This document shows, piece by piece, positions 46,678-55,531 of a DNA stretch of 64,000 bases. The notes below the pieces were generated by a model, which worked only from the letters and a program-made list of their open reading frames with translations, searched no databases and was not told the DNA's origin. Source of the stretch: Treponema sp. (GTDB lineage Bacteria > Spirochaetota > Spirochaetia > Treponematales > Treponemataceae). The position numbers were made by a program, and so were the translations under genes. Each line of letters begins with the position of its first letter. The stretch's first letter is position 1. The stretch is taken from positions 1-64,000 of the forward strand of contig JAFUYH010000036.1 in the NCBI GenBank assembly GCA_017470605.1, given 5' to 3'.

Positions 46678-47331
46678 ATGAAAACTCTTGTAAACACGAC
46701 CCTCTGTTATATAGAAAAAGACGGCTGCTATCTTATGCTGCACCGCACTAAAAAAGAAAATGATTACAATCATGATAAGTGGATTGGCATAGGCGGCAAA
46801 TTTGAAAACGGTGAAAGCCCGGAAGACTGCGTGCGCCGCGAAGTTCTGGAAGAAACCGGCCTTGAAATTGCCCCTTGCGACCTTGAATATTGCGGGATTG
46901 TTACTTTTGTGGATGTGTCAAATGTTGAGGAGGGTGTGGAAGGCCGCTGGCGGCCGGTGTTCGATAGCAAAGCGTTAAAAAAAATGCGAAAGCATTTTTT
47001 AGCTTTACTACATTTATCAGTGGAGAAAGAGAACACCCCCGTAACGCCCCCGCTTCCTGTTCCGGGAGCTTACACAGAGTTTATGCACATTTTCCGTGCC
47101 CGCACATTTTCCGGCTCCCTGCGCACCGACTGCCCCGAAGGCGACCTGGAATGGATTCCTCTTGCAAAATTAAAAGACCTGCCCCACTGGCAGGCCGACG
47201 AAATCTTCTATGATTTCCTTGCAGAAAATCATCCATTCTTTTCTTTAAAAGTAGTCTACAAAAATAATGAACTTATAGAAACTTATCTGAACGGTGAAAA
47301 ATACAACCATTTTGCTAAAGTACAGGGCTGA
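46678..47331 (+). CDS. Nudix hydrolase (8-oxo-dGTPase-like) with in-frame repeat insertion
   Basis: The 217-residue protein has a complete Nudix box (GGKFENGESPEDCVRREVLE then ETGLEI, about residues 40-65), and its C-terminal half (MHIFRARTFSG, EWIPLAKLKDLPHW) fits MTH1/MutT-like enzymes that clean the nucleotide pool. Typical members are about 155-160 residues. Here roughly 50 extra residues, about 82-135, separate TFVDV from YTEFMHIF. They include a basic stretch (DSKALKKMRKHFLALLH) encoded by repeat copy C. The insertion keeps the frame and lies between strands far from the Nudix box, so activity may survive. A related C-terminal fragment lies at 55410-55529. Confidence 0.85.
   Translation: MKTLVNTTLCYIEKDGCYLMLHRTKKENDYNHDKWIGIGGKFENGESPEDCVRREVLEETGLEIAPCDLEYCGIVTFVDVSNVEEGVEGRWRPVFDSKALKKMRKHFLALLHLSVEKENTPVTPPLPVPGAYTEFMHIFRARTFSGSLRTDCPEGDLEWIPLAKLKDLPHWQADEIFYDFLAENHPFFSLKVVYKNNELIETYLNGEKYNHFAKVQG
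46934..47011 (-). repeat. Two-hairpin palindromic repeat, copy C, inside the Nudix ORF
   Basis: Read on the minus strand it matches copies A and B: a GTAAAGC TAAAAAA hairpin, then TTTGCTATCGAACACC, then a GGCCGC/GCGGCC hairpin. From GGTGTTC to CTTTAC it differs from copy A mainly by a shortened hairpin-1 tip. It is translated in frame within the Nudix protein. Confidence 0.78.
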
Positions 47332-47501
47332 AAAACTACAGCCTGTAGACCTGCACTTCCGCTGGTAAAGGTGTGCGTGTGGTGGTGGTGGGCTTTTTTC
47401 CGAATAATTTTAAAAAAAATCCGTCAGTATTTTTGATTGGCTTTATTTTTTATTGCTGATGAAATTTCTTTGCCTTATTCTGAAAATCAGCGAGGTAAAG
47501 A

Positions 47502-49175
47502 ATGATAGATTTTAATGCAAATCCCTTTTTTTTGAAAAAAGAAGAAATTGACTGGGTAAATCAGACTTATGAAAAAATGACTCTAAGGGAAAGAATAGGT
47601 CAGCTTTTTTGTCCCATTCTTTTTACAAAAGATGAAAAAGAATTAGCAGCCTTTTTAAAAAAGTATGCTCCCGGAGGAATTCTTTATAGGGAATGTTCCG
47701 GTCAGGAACTTTTAAAGGCCCACCGCTTTTTGCAGGAAAAAAGCAAAATCCCCCTTTTAACGGCATCTAATCTTGAAACAGGTGGAAACGGTTCTGCTTC
47801 AGAAGCTACGTATTTTGGCCGTCAGATGCTTGTTGCCGCCAGTGGAAAGTCAGAATGTGCCCGCGATTATGCAAAAGTCTGCTGCAGCGAAGGGCGGGCC
47901 CTTGGCGTAAACTGGGCCTTTGCGCCCGTGTGCGATATAGACAGAAACTATCACAATCCGATTATCAATGTACGCTCTTTTGGAAACAATCCTGATACAG
48001 TATGTAAAATGAGCCTTGAATACCTAAAGGCTGCAAAAGAAGAAGGCATAGCCTGTGCCCCAAAGCATTTTCCCGGAGACGGAATTGACGAAAGAGACCA
48101 GCACCTTTTAACCAGTGTTAATTCACTCAGCAGAGAAGAATGGGATTCTACTTACGGAAAAATCTATCAGACTTTAATTGATGAAGGAACTCTAACCATA
48201 ATGGCGGGGCATATTGCCCTGCCTTGCTATGAAAGCCAGAAAGACAAGATTGTCCCTGCAACCCTTTCAAAAGCATTGCTGAAAAATCTTTTAAGGGAAA
48301 AACTGCATTTTAACGGTCTGATTGTTACGGATGCCACCCCTATGGTGGGCTTCTGCTCTGCAATGGAAAGAAAAAAATCTGTTCCCCTTGCAATAGAAAA
48401 CGGCTGCGACATGTTCCTTTTTAATAAAAACATTGATGAAGACTACATGTACATGGAAGAAGGAATTAAGTCTGGACTTTTATCTCAGGAACGTTTTGAA
48501 GATGCTGTAAAAAGGATTCTTGCAGTAAAGGCCGCCCTAAAACTTAATCAAAAAGAAAAACTGCATCCTCAGCTTTCAGAAAAAGAAGCCTTAAACATTC
48601 TAAGTTCCGCTGACCATGTTCAAAAGGCAGAAAAATGTGCTGACCTGGGCATTACCCTTGTAAAAAACAAACAGAAGATACTTCCCCTTAATCCTGTAAA
48701 ACATAAAAGGGTTCTGCTGGAAATTCTTGGAGATTTTGAATCCAACGGGCGTGTAAAAAATACCTTTATTCAGGAACTTTCTGCCTGTGGATTTGAGGTG
48801 ACAGTCTATCAAAAAGAAGGTTTTGAAGTTCTGGAAGACAGCGTAGAAAATTTTAAATCAAAATACGATTTGGTGCTTTATGCGGCAAATATAGAAACTG
48901 CCTCCAACCGCACGACAGCCCGCATAAACTGGCATACCATGTTCGGACTTGGAAACAACATTCCCTGGATGGTAGAAGAAGTACCTGTAATTTTTATAAG
49001 CCTTGGGAATCCCTATCATTTATTAGATGCGCCAATGGTAAAAACCTACATAAACTGTTATTGCAATTCAGATTTTGTGATTAAAGCGGTAATAAAAAAA
49101 CTTCTTGGAAAAAGTGATTTTAAGGGCCAGTCTCCGGTAGATGCTTTTTGCGGAAGAAAGGATTTGGAGGCATAA
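47502..49175 (+). CDS. Glycoside hydrolase family 3, NagZ-like
   Basis: The 557-residue protein has a GH3 TIM barrel (residues 1-340) and a second domain (about 365-557). It carries the NagZ-type motif KHFPGDG followed by ERDQH, whose His/Asp pair replaces the usual acid-base Glu, and the nucleophile Asp in IVTDATPM. There is no signal peptide. NagZ-type GH3 enzymes remove beta-N-acetylglucosamine or beta-glucose, and several with this His dyad have been reported to act as phosphorylases. The next gene, a beta-phosphoglucomutase starting one base after the stop, makes a phosphorolytic role plausible. A GAGGTAAAG site precedes the start. Confidence 0.88.
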   Translation: MIDFNANPFFLKKEEIDWVNQTYEKMTLRERIGQLFCPILFTKDEKELAAFLKKYAPGGILYRECSGQELLKAHRFLQEKSKIPLLTASNLETGGNGSASEATYFGRQMLVAASGKSECARDYAKVCCSEGRALGVNWAFAPVCDIDRNYHNPIINVRSFGNNPDTVCKMSLEYLKAAKEEGIACAPKHFPGDGIDERDQHLLTSVNSLSREEWDSTYGKIYQTLIDEGTLTIMAGHIALPCYESQKDKIVPATLSKALLKNLLREKLHFNGLIVTDATPMVGFCSAMERKKSVPLAIENGCDMFLFNKNIDEDYMYMEEGIKSGLLSQERFEDAVKRILAVKAALKLNQKEKLHPQLSEKEALNILSSADHVQKAEKCADLGITLVKNKQKILPLNPVKHKRVLLEILGDFESNGRVKNTFIQELSACGFEVTVYQKEGFEVLEDSVENFKSKYDLVLYAANIETASNRTTARINWHTMFGLGNNIPWMVEEVPVIFISLGNPYHLLDAPMVKTYINCYCNSDFVIKAVIKKLLGKSDFKGQSPVDAFCGRKDLEA

Positions 49176-49176
49176 A

Positions 49177-49866
49177 ATGATTAAAGCGTTTATTTTTGAT
49201 TTGGACGGAGTTCTTATTTCCACAGACAAGTATCATTATCTGGCCTGGAAAAATATAGCAGACAAACTGAACATTCCATTTGATGAAAATGACAACAATG
49301 CACTGCGGGGAGTCAGCCGGGAAGAAAGCCTTGAACTTATCCTTAAAAAAAAAGAAGGCACGGCCTTAAGCCTTAGCCCTGCAGAAAAAAAGAAGCTGTT
49401 GGATTATAAAAACTCTTTATACCGGGCATCTCTTTCTTTATTAAAGCCAGAAAATGTTGATAAGGATGTCAGAAATACCTTAATCACCTTAAAAAAACAG
49501 GGCTATAAAACAGGTCTTGGCTCTTCCAGCAAAAATGCCCGCTATATTTTAGAAAAAGCAGACCTTTTTCAATATTTTGATGCAATAACTGATGGCTCTG
49601 ATATTTCAAAATCAAAGCCTGACCCTCAGGTTTTTACCATGACTGCAGAAAGACTGAATGTAAAAGCTGAGGAATGTGCCGTTGTAGAAGATTCCAGAAG
49701 CGGAATAGATGCTGCTTTGTCTGGAAAAATGCTTGCGATAGGCATAGGGGACGCAAAAGACTATAAAAAGACTCAGTACCCAATCAGTTTTATTAAGGAT
49801 TTGCTTTCATTGACAGAAATCTTAAAAAATGACGGATTTATTAAAATTGATGACATGGTTTTCTGA
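49177..49866 (+). CDS. pgmB: Beta-phosphoglucomutase (HAD superfamily)
   Basis: The 229-residue enzyme should convert beta-glucose 1-phosphate to glucose 6-phosphate. HAD motif I is FDLDGVLISTDKYHYLAWK, with the first Asp as nucleophile and the second as acid/base; motif II is GLGSSSKNA, motif III Lys lies in SKPDPQVF and motif IV in VVEDSRSGIDAA. The cap contains the family's LRGVSREESLE segment. The start at 49177 follows GGAGG by 6 nt; the ORF extension upstream overlaps the GH3 gene and is rejected. Its usual partners are disaccharide phosphorylases, so the adjacent GH3 is the candidate source of the sugar phosphate. Confidence 0.92.
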   Translation: MIKAFIFDLDGVLISTDKYHYLAWKNIADKLNIPFDENDNNALRGVSREESLELILKKKEGTALSLSPAEKKKLLDYKNSLYRASLSLLKPENVDKDVRNTLITLKKQGYKTGLGSSSKNARYILEKADLFQYFDAITDGSDISKSKPDPQVFTMTAERLNVKAEECAVVEDSRSGIDAALSGKMLAIGIGDAKDYKKTQYPISFIKDLLSLTEILKNDGFIKIDDMVF

Positions 49867-49915
49867 AAATTTCACTGTTACAATTTTCTTATAGAGTTTT
49901 AGGAGGAATAAAACT

Positions 49916-51286
49916 ATGGAAAAACAAAAGAAAGAAGCCAGTAATGCTTTTGTCTGGTTTCATTCAACATCACTAAGTGGTGGTGCAATGATTATCTCTG
50001 CAATCATAGCAACTTATTTTTCTGTCTTTATGACAGATACAATGATGCTTCCTGCTGCAGCCTGTTCTGTAATTATGTTTATTGCAAGCTTATGGGATGC
50101 AATAAACGACCCTATTATGGGTGTAATTGCAGACAGAACTCATTCAAAATGGGGAAGATACCGCCCTTATTTTATACCGGCCCCATTATTACTCATCCTT
50201 TTTGGAACACTAATCTGGGTTAATCCGCCATTTGGAACTGCCGGAAAAATTGCATGGGTTCTTATTACATACATCGGCTGGGGAATGACAGTTACTCTTT
50301 ATACAATGCCCCATATGGCACTTCTTCCTGCCTGTGTAAAAAATGATAAAGAACGCAATAAAATTGTTACGATTGGTGCCGGTATTACAGCCATTTCTTT
50401 TTCTATCGGAAATACTTTTACCCTCCAGTTAAAGGCAGCCTGCGAAAAAATGTTCAACATCAAAAACGGATACATTCCTTTAATGCTTCTGTTCGGCATT
50501 CTTGCCCTTATTTCTTTCTGGGGCTTATTTGCAACTTCAAAAGAAAAGTATCTTAATCCTCATGATGAAAATTCTAAAGGCGCTTTGAAAAAAGTTTTGA
50601 AGCACAAGGAACTTATTCCGTTTATTCTGGTCTGGCTTATGGCTTCAATGGGCTACGGACTTATGTTTGCTTCATCTATCTACTATATTACATATTATAT
50701 CTGCCGTCCTGACCTTATTCCTTTGTATATGGGCATTGTTTCCATTGGTGCTCTTATTTCAATGGTTGTCTTTATGCCGATTGCACTTAAGATTTTCAAG
50801 AGCGGACATAACGCCCTCAAATGGACCCAGATTATTTCTATTGTACTGTATGTATTGCTTTTTATATTTGGAGGAAAAAATCTTACCTTCCTTTATGTAA
50901 TGACATTTATAGTAACTGCAATTTCGTCTATGTCAAATGCCCTTACAATCGTTCTTGTAAATGATGCAATTGATTATATTCAGCTTAAGGAAGGCATTTC
51001 TGCTAACGGAATTATTTCTTCTATAAAAGGATTTGCCCAGAAATGCGGAACAACAGTTGTAAGTTCTGGAATTCTTGGAGTTCTTGCAGCGTCAGGATAC
51101 ATTGCAAATGCTATAGGCCAGCAGCCAAAAAGTGCCCTGATTGCCATTAACTTTTTAAGATTCGGCGCACCCTGCATTTCGGCTTTAGTGCTTGTGCTCT
51201 GTATGCTCTTTAATCCTATTGAAAAATGCCGCCCGGAAATTGAAGAAATGAAAGCTAAAATGACAGGAAGCGGAGAAGATGAGTAA
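49916..51286 (+). CDS. GPH-family glycoside:cation symporter (MFS)
   Basis: The 456-residue, twelve-helix transporter has the family signature DAINDPIMGVIADRTHSKWG followed by RYRPYF. GPH transporters (MelB/XylP-like) import oligosaccharides or glycosides with Na+ or H+. It sits downstream of GH3 and pgmB with a strong TAGGAGG site, so it probably brings in the sugar these enzymes use. It is convergent with an AraC gene, the stop codons only 5 bp apart. Confidence 0.92.
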   Translation: MEKQKKEASNAFVWFHSTSLSGGAMIISAIIATYFSVFMTDTMMLPAAACSVIMFIASLWDAINDPIMGVIADRTHSKWGRYRPYFIPAPLLLILFGTLIWVNPPFGTAGKIAWVLITYIGWGMTVTLYTMPHMALLPACVKNDKERNKIVTIGAGITAISFSIGNTFTLQLKAACEKMFNIKNGYIPLMLLFGILALISFWGLFATSKEKYLNPHDENSKGALKKVLKHKELIPFILVWLMASMGYGLMFASSIYYITYYICRPDLIPLYMGIVSIGALISMVVFMPIALKIFKSGHNALKWTQIISIVLYVLLFIFGGKNLTFLYVMTFIVTAISSMSNALTIVLVNDAIDYIQLKEGISANGIISSIKGFAQKCGTTVVSSGILGVLAASGYIANAIGQQPKSALIAINFLRFGAPCISALVLVLCMLFNPIEKCRPEIEEMKAKMTGSGEDE

Positions 51287-51291
51287 TTTAT

Positions 51292-52389
51292 TTAATGACT
51301 TACTTTATTTGCTTTTCTGTATTCTACAGGAGAAATCTGATTTTTTTCCTTGAACATTTTAGAAAAGTGATCAGCTGAATTGTAGCCAACCTGTTCTGCA
51401 ATTTCGCTGATTCGTAAATCGGTATTTGCCAGCAGTTTTTCAGATTCATTAAGCTTAAATTCCTTAATTAAATCTGAATAATTATAGCCGGTATTCTGCT
51501 TAATGAGGGTACAAAGGTAAGGTTCTGTGTAATTAAAAAAATCTGCAAGAGAAGAAAGGGTTAGAGTCCTGTAATTATACTGAATATATTGCAGCACGCG
51601 GGAAAAATCGGAGCCCTGGTGATAATCATACATCTGGATTGTTTTGCTGTAATTTCTGAGTATGCTTGTAAACATAAGATTCAGATAGTTTATGCAGCAG
51701 GAATTACTGTAAACATCCTGTGTATAAGATTCTAAAACCAAAAGCCTTGCATTGTGCTTAAGAAGGGCATTTTCTTCTGTATTAAAAACTAAATAATTGG
51801 GCCTGTCCTGATTTTGTAAAATTGTCCTGAAAAAATTTGAAAGGAGGTCTTGTCTGGAAAGAAGAGAGAAAAAAGTTGCGTTAAAGGTGCTTTTTCTTAT
51901 TGAAATGGTAAAAACTATAGATTCATCTTCTATAACAACATCATGCTTTGACTTTGGAGAAATAATAAAGAATTCACCTTTAGACATCTTTCGGCTTTCT
52001 TTTTCAAAATAAAAAAGACATTCGCCGTTTACAACATAGTTGATTTCAAAATAATCATGTTCATGTAATTTAAGACAGGTATATCTTGGATGCCGTATTA
52101 CAAAAACATCTCTTTTTTGAGGAATCAGATTATTTTCTTCAACAAAAACAAGGCGTTTGCTTGGCAGTTCCGACAAAGTTAAAGGAATTGAATCTATAAC
52201 TTTATCGAATTCTGTATCAGAAAGATTGTCATAATCTTTTTCTAAATCTGGAAACTGGGGTTTTGTAGTAAACAAGTCTTTGTGTGAAATATATTCGCAT
52301 AAATCTTCAAACTGCAGTTTGTTTCCGGCTTTCAGAAAATGAGACTTTAATCTGTTCTGGAATTCTCCGTATGTAATGTAATATTGCAT
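51292..52389 (-). CDS. AraC-family regulator
   Basis: The 365-residue protein has an N-terminal cupin-like sensor (LHEHDYFEINYVVNGECLFY) and a C-terminal double helix-turn-helix (LSSLADFFNYTEPYLCTLIK, then ISEIAEQVGYNSADHFSKMF, with the conserved P in ISPVEYR). It most likely responds to a sugar and controls the flanking GH3-pgmB-transporter and esterase genes. The ATG follows a TAAAAT by 6 nt without a Shine-Dalgarno, and the gene is divergent from the esterase at 52447, a usual arrangement for a local activator. Confidence 0.92.
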   Translation of the reverse strand: MQYYITYGEFQNRLKSHFLKAGNKLQFEDLCEYISHKDLFTTKPQFPDLEKDYDNLSDTEFDKVIDSIPLTLSELPSKRLVFVEENNLIPQKRDVFVIRHPRYTCLKLHEHDYFEINYVVNGECLFYFEKESRKMSKGEFFIISPKSKHDVVIEDESIVFTISIRKSTFNATFFSLLSRQDLLSNFFRTILQNQDRPNYLVFNTEENALLKHNARLLVLESYTQDVYSNSCCINYLNLMFTSILRNYSKTIQMYDYHQGSDFSRVLQYIQYNYRTLTLSSLADFFNYTEPYLCTLIKQNTGYNYSDLIKEFKLNESEKLLANTDLRISEIAEQVGYNSADHFSKMFKEKNQISPVEYRKANKVSH

Positions 52390-52395
52390 ATAAAT

Positions 52396-52401
52396 ATTTT
52401 A
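52396..52401 (-). promoter_or_regulatory. araC -10 box (leaderless type)
   Basis: Minus-strand TAAAAT ends 6 nt before the ATG at 52389. Confidence 0.45.
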
Positions 52402-52446
52402 ACAAAGAAATTTCTAATTCGCAAACAATAAGAATGAGGTAATAAT

Positions 52447-53370
52447 ATGAAAATTGAAAAAATCAAGCTTTATGAAGACAGAGAAGATGTTTTGCTCACT
52501 GCATATATTCTGGATGATTCTCCGGAAATGCTAAAAGGGGGCCTGCGTCCTGCGGTAGTAATCTGCCCGGGTGGCGGTTACTTCAGCTGTTCAGACCGCG
52601 AGGCAGAACCTGTTGCCATGGCCTTTGCTTCAATGGGCTACCATGCCTTTGTATTAAAATATTCTACTTACGGAATGGACGCTTTTATAAATCATTTTGC
52701 AGACATGAAGAGCCGCCCTCACTGCCAGAATCCAAACCCTATGAAGGAAGTTGGAATGGCATTTAAAATTGTAAAGGAAAATGCAGAAGGCTGGAAAGTT
52801 GATAAAAACAGGGTTGCAGTATGCGGTTTTTCTGCGGGTGCTCATAATGCCGCCATGTATTCTACAAACTGGTTTAAAGAGGTCATTACAAACGGAGAAG
52901 ATGAAGAGCTTTACAAGCCCGCTGCCTGCATTTTAGGCTACTGTCTTAGCGATTATATTTACATGAAAGACCACAACACCGACAAAGCCTTTTTTGATGC
53001 TTCAAATTTATCATTTTTTGGAAGCAAAGATGTTAGCGACGAACAGTTAAAAGAGGCAAGCCCCGCACTGAACGTAACAGAAAAAAATCCGCCGACCTTT
53101 CTTTGGGCAACCAGCGAAGATTCTTTAGTGCCCGTTCAGCATACCCTAAGAATGGCTCATGCCCTTGCAGACTGCAAAGTTCCTTTTGAAGTTCACATTT
53201 TTGAAAATGGACCTCATGCTCTAAGTGTTGCGAGCCAGGCAAGTGCCTGTGCAAAAAATCAGATTTATCCGGATGTGGCAAAATGGGTCAGCCTTGCAGA
53301 GGCTTGGCTTTTAAAACGCTTTGCCCTTAATCTGCCGGATTCTTTTTCTTACGCAGAATTAGGAATATAA
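52447..53370 (+). CDS. Alpha/beta-hydrolase esterase (acetyl esterase type)
   Basis: The 307-residue cytoplasmic esterase has an oxyanion-hole motif (VICPGGGYF), a nucleophile elbow (CGFSAGAH) and the catalytic His in ENGPHAL. This combination is typical of carbohydrate-acetyl esterases such as BD-FAE/Axe relatives that remove acetyl groups from imported xylo-oligosaccharides. It has a GAGGTAAT site, is divergent from araC and is followed 18 bp later by an SGNH esterase, so the two form a deacetylation pair. Confidence 0.87.
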   Translation: MKIEKIKLYEDREDVLLTAYILDDSPEMLKGGLRPAVVICPGGGYFSCSDREAEPVAMAFASMGYHAFVLKYSTYGMDAFINHFADMKSRPHCQNPNPMKEVGMAFKIVKENAEGWKVDKNRVAVCGFSAGAHNAAMYSTNWFKEVITNGEDEELYKPAACILGYCLSDYIYMKDHNTDKAFFDASNLSFFGSKDVSDEQLKEASPALNVTEKNPPTFLWATSEDSLVPVQHTLRMAHALADCKVPFEVHIFENGPHALSVASQASACAKNQIYPDVAKWVSLAEAWLLKRFALNLPDSFSYAELGI

Positions 53371-53388
53371 TTTTCAGGAGGTAGTAAC

Positions 53389-55011
53389 ATGAAACTTGCA
53401 AGAATCTTTCAGGACGGAATGATGCTGCAGTGTGGCCGTAAAAATTTAATATGGGGCAGTGCTGAAACAGAAGAAAAAATAGAAGTCAAAATAAATGACA
53501 CTCTTGTATGCAGCACGCTGGTAAAAAAGGGAGACTGGGCTTTTTTAATTCCTTCTCAAAAATCCATGACGAACGCAAAAGTTCAGATTGGAAATATTAC
53601 CCTGCAGAATGTTGACTTTGGCGAAGTCTGGGTTGCCGGCGGCCAGAGCAATATGGAATTTGCCCTGGAATTCTGCCAGGAATGGCCTCAGGTGCAGAAC
53701 GAAGATGAAGATGAACATCTTAGATTTTACACTGTAGGCCAGTATTCTTTTGCAGAAGAAAGAAGCCTTGGCTATAAAAACTGGCACAAAAACTGGGATA
53801 AGTGGAAAACTTATTCAAGGGAAAACCGCGCAGATTTTAGTGCCGTTGCAGTATTTTTTGCTAAAAATCTTCGTAAAAATGGAATTCCTGTAGGAATTGT
53901 AAGCTGCAACTGCGGAAGTTCTACTGCATCTTCCTGGCTGGATTACAGATATTTAGCGGCCGACAAGGACTTGCGAAGCTATCTTGATGACTATGATGTC
54001 CTTAGAAAATATCTTGCAAATCCTGAATTTACAGCCATAAAAGATAAAGTCAGGGAAAATATGTACAGTCAGGCCAGTGTAGAAGCCATGAAAGGCATGA
54101 TGAAATATACTCTTTCCCAAAAAGAATTCTTAAGCAAAATTCCAAAAATGCCTGCCCTGCCTTTTATTGACCCAAATGTTGTAAATCCTATAAAAGCAGT
54201 TACTTGGGGGCCAAAAGACATAAACGCGCCTTCTGCCCTGTATGAAAACATGCTTAAAGAAATAGCTGGATTTTCTGTAAGGGGAGTAATCTGGTATCAG
54301 GGAGAATCTGATGATGAAAAAGCCGAAATATACGGCAAACTTTTTACAGCCCTAATAAAATGCTGGCGAGAATTATGGAAAAAAAGAAATGAAGAAATGA
54401 CTGACCTGCCATTTATTTTTGCCCAGCTTGCTCCTTTGGGAATATGGGGAATGACTTCCGGTGTAAAATATCCTGTAATCAGAAAAAAACAGGAAGATGT
54501 AAGCATGAATGTAGAAAATACTTTTATGATTTCAACTTCAGACGTGGGAAATGTTTATGACATCCATCCAAAACAAAAGGAACCTGTAGGGGAACGCTTT
54601 GCCTTAAGTGCAAGAAAGCATGTTTATAATGAAGACATTTGTGCAGACAGTCCAAAAGCTGTAAGTGCAGTAATAAATGAGAAAAAAATCATCATTACCT
54701 TTGAAAATGCAAAAGAACTTCATATAAAAGAAAAGAATTTTGAAAGCTTTAACGGCTTTAAGTTTGAATCTCTGGCAAATCTTTTTGCACCGCCAATTAC
54801 AGATAATCTTTGCGGGCTCTGGGTTAATATAAATGGAATTGAATGTAAAGACATCAGATGTTCTGTTCAGGAAAATAAATTAATTTTGCAGTCAGACAAA
54901 TTTGAAGACAAAGCAAAGATTTCCGTTCTCTTTGCGACAACTCCATTCTACGAAGTCAACCTGTATAATGAAGGAAATCTTCCGGCTTTTCCTTTTTCAT
55001 TTATGCTTTGA
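53389..55011 (+). CDS. SGNH esterase, sialate O-acetylesterase-like (second copy)
   Basis: The 540-residue enzyme has GQSN (VAGGQSNMEF), NCGSSTASSW, WYQGESDDEK and the Asp-His block YDIHPKQK, all as in the gene at 26343, although the two sequences are clearly diverged and this one lacks the long galactose-binding insertion. The second gene of the esterase pair; CAGGAGG lies 8 nt before the start. No signal peptide is present, so it acts in the cytoplasm on imported acetylated sugars. Confidence 0.88.
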   Translation: MKLARIFQDGMMLQCGRKNLIWGSAETEEKIEVKINDTLVCSTLVKKGDWAFLIPSQKSMTNAKVQIGNITLQNVDFGEVWVAGGQSNMEFALEFCQEWPQVQNEDEDEHLRFYTVGQYSFAEERSLGYKNWHKNWDKWKTYSRENRADFSAVAVFFAKNLRKNGIPVGIVSCNCGSSTASSWLDYRYLAADKDLRSYLDDYDVLRKYLANPEFTAIKDKVRENMYSQASVEAMKGMMKYTLSQKEFLSKIPKMPALPFIDPNVVNPIKAVTWGPKDINAPSALYENMLKEIAGFSVRGVIWYQGESDDEKAEIYGKLFTALIKCWRELWKKRNEEMTDLPFIFAQLAPLGIWGMTSGVKYPVIRKKQEDVSMNVENTFMISTSDVGNVYDIHPKQKEPVGERFALSARKHVYNEDICADSPKAVSAVINEKKIIITFENAKELHIKEKNFESFNGFKFESLANLFAPPITDNLCGLWVNINGIECKDIRCSVQENKLILQSDKFEDKAKISVLFATTPFYEVNLYNEGNLPAFPFSFML

Positions 55012-55078
55012 TTGAGGGTTTATTACAAAACCCTCAAAACGGCGAAGTCAAGGCTTTAAGCGTGAGCGTGCCTTGACT
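55012..55078 (+). repeat. Two hairpins after the SGNH gene
   Basis: TTGAGGGTTT pairs with AAACCCTCAA (55012-55037), and AGTCAAGGC (55046-55054) pairs with GCCTTGACT (55070-55078), followed shortly by TATTTTTT. The second may act as a weak terminator. Confidence 0.6.
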
Positions 55079-55268
55079 CGACGTATTTTTTATAAGACCT
55101 GAGCTAATCTGCTGAAAAGTGCGTGATCTGAGCGGGCTTGCAAAGCAGTCCATCAGATTTTACGTCTTGGCGATTTTATAATGCGCAAGACTTATGAAGA
55201 ATGGAGTCCCTGGGTTGCTTCTGACAGAATGATTAGTCAGGGGCAGCTTATTTGTGATTAGGTAAAAA
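55079..55268. other. Non-coding or decayed stretch
   Basis: No convincing gene was seen. A 26-codon plus-strand frame from the ATG at 55182 (MRKTYEEWSPWVASD onwards) ends at TAG near 55261 and may be a remnant. This filler precedes the cdd/Nudix scar. Confidence 0.4.
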
Positions 55269-55421
55269 TTACTTAAGACTGAAACTTTCTGGCAAGAGTT
55301 CTGCCAGGGTAAAGACTTTCTGTTCGCCCTTGCCGTTGGCAAGGATGATTTTAAAGTCGCGGGTGCAGAATTCGCTTAGAACCTGGCGGCAGACTCCGCA
55401 AGGTGGGCAGAAATCTTCTAT
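55269..55421 (-). pseudogene. cdd 3' fragment
   Basis: These 153 bp match the end of the intact cytidine deaminase gene (58033-58185) with six base differences, all silent. The last 50 residues (from IEDFCPPCGVC to PESFSLK) are identical. The 5' part is missing; upstream sequence on this strand is antisense Nudix. It is not expected to be functional. Confidence 0.85.
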
Positions 55422-55529
55422 GATTTCCTTGCAGAAAATCATCCCTTCTTTTCCCTGAAAGTAATTTACAAGGATAATGCCCTGCAAAAAGTTTATCTGG
55501 CGGGAAAAAGTTATGAGCATTGGGGGTAG
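55410..55529 (+). pseudogene. Nudix hydrolase 3' fragment
   Basis: Forty codons (EIFYDFLAENHPFFSLKV through YEHWG and a stop) match the C-terminus of the Nudix protein at 46678, diverging towards the end. It joins the cdd fragment at the shared 12 bp GAAATCTTCTAT (55410-55421). The 5' part and Nudix box are missing. Confidence 0.85.
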
Positions 55530-55531
55530 TT

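Noticed and set aside
55269-55520. An 83-codon cytidine-deaminase-like gene
   Set aside because: Only the last 50 codons are cdd; the front is antisense to a Nudix fragment and lacks the CAE zinc motif, so it is treated as a scar.
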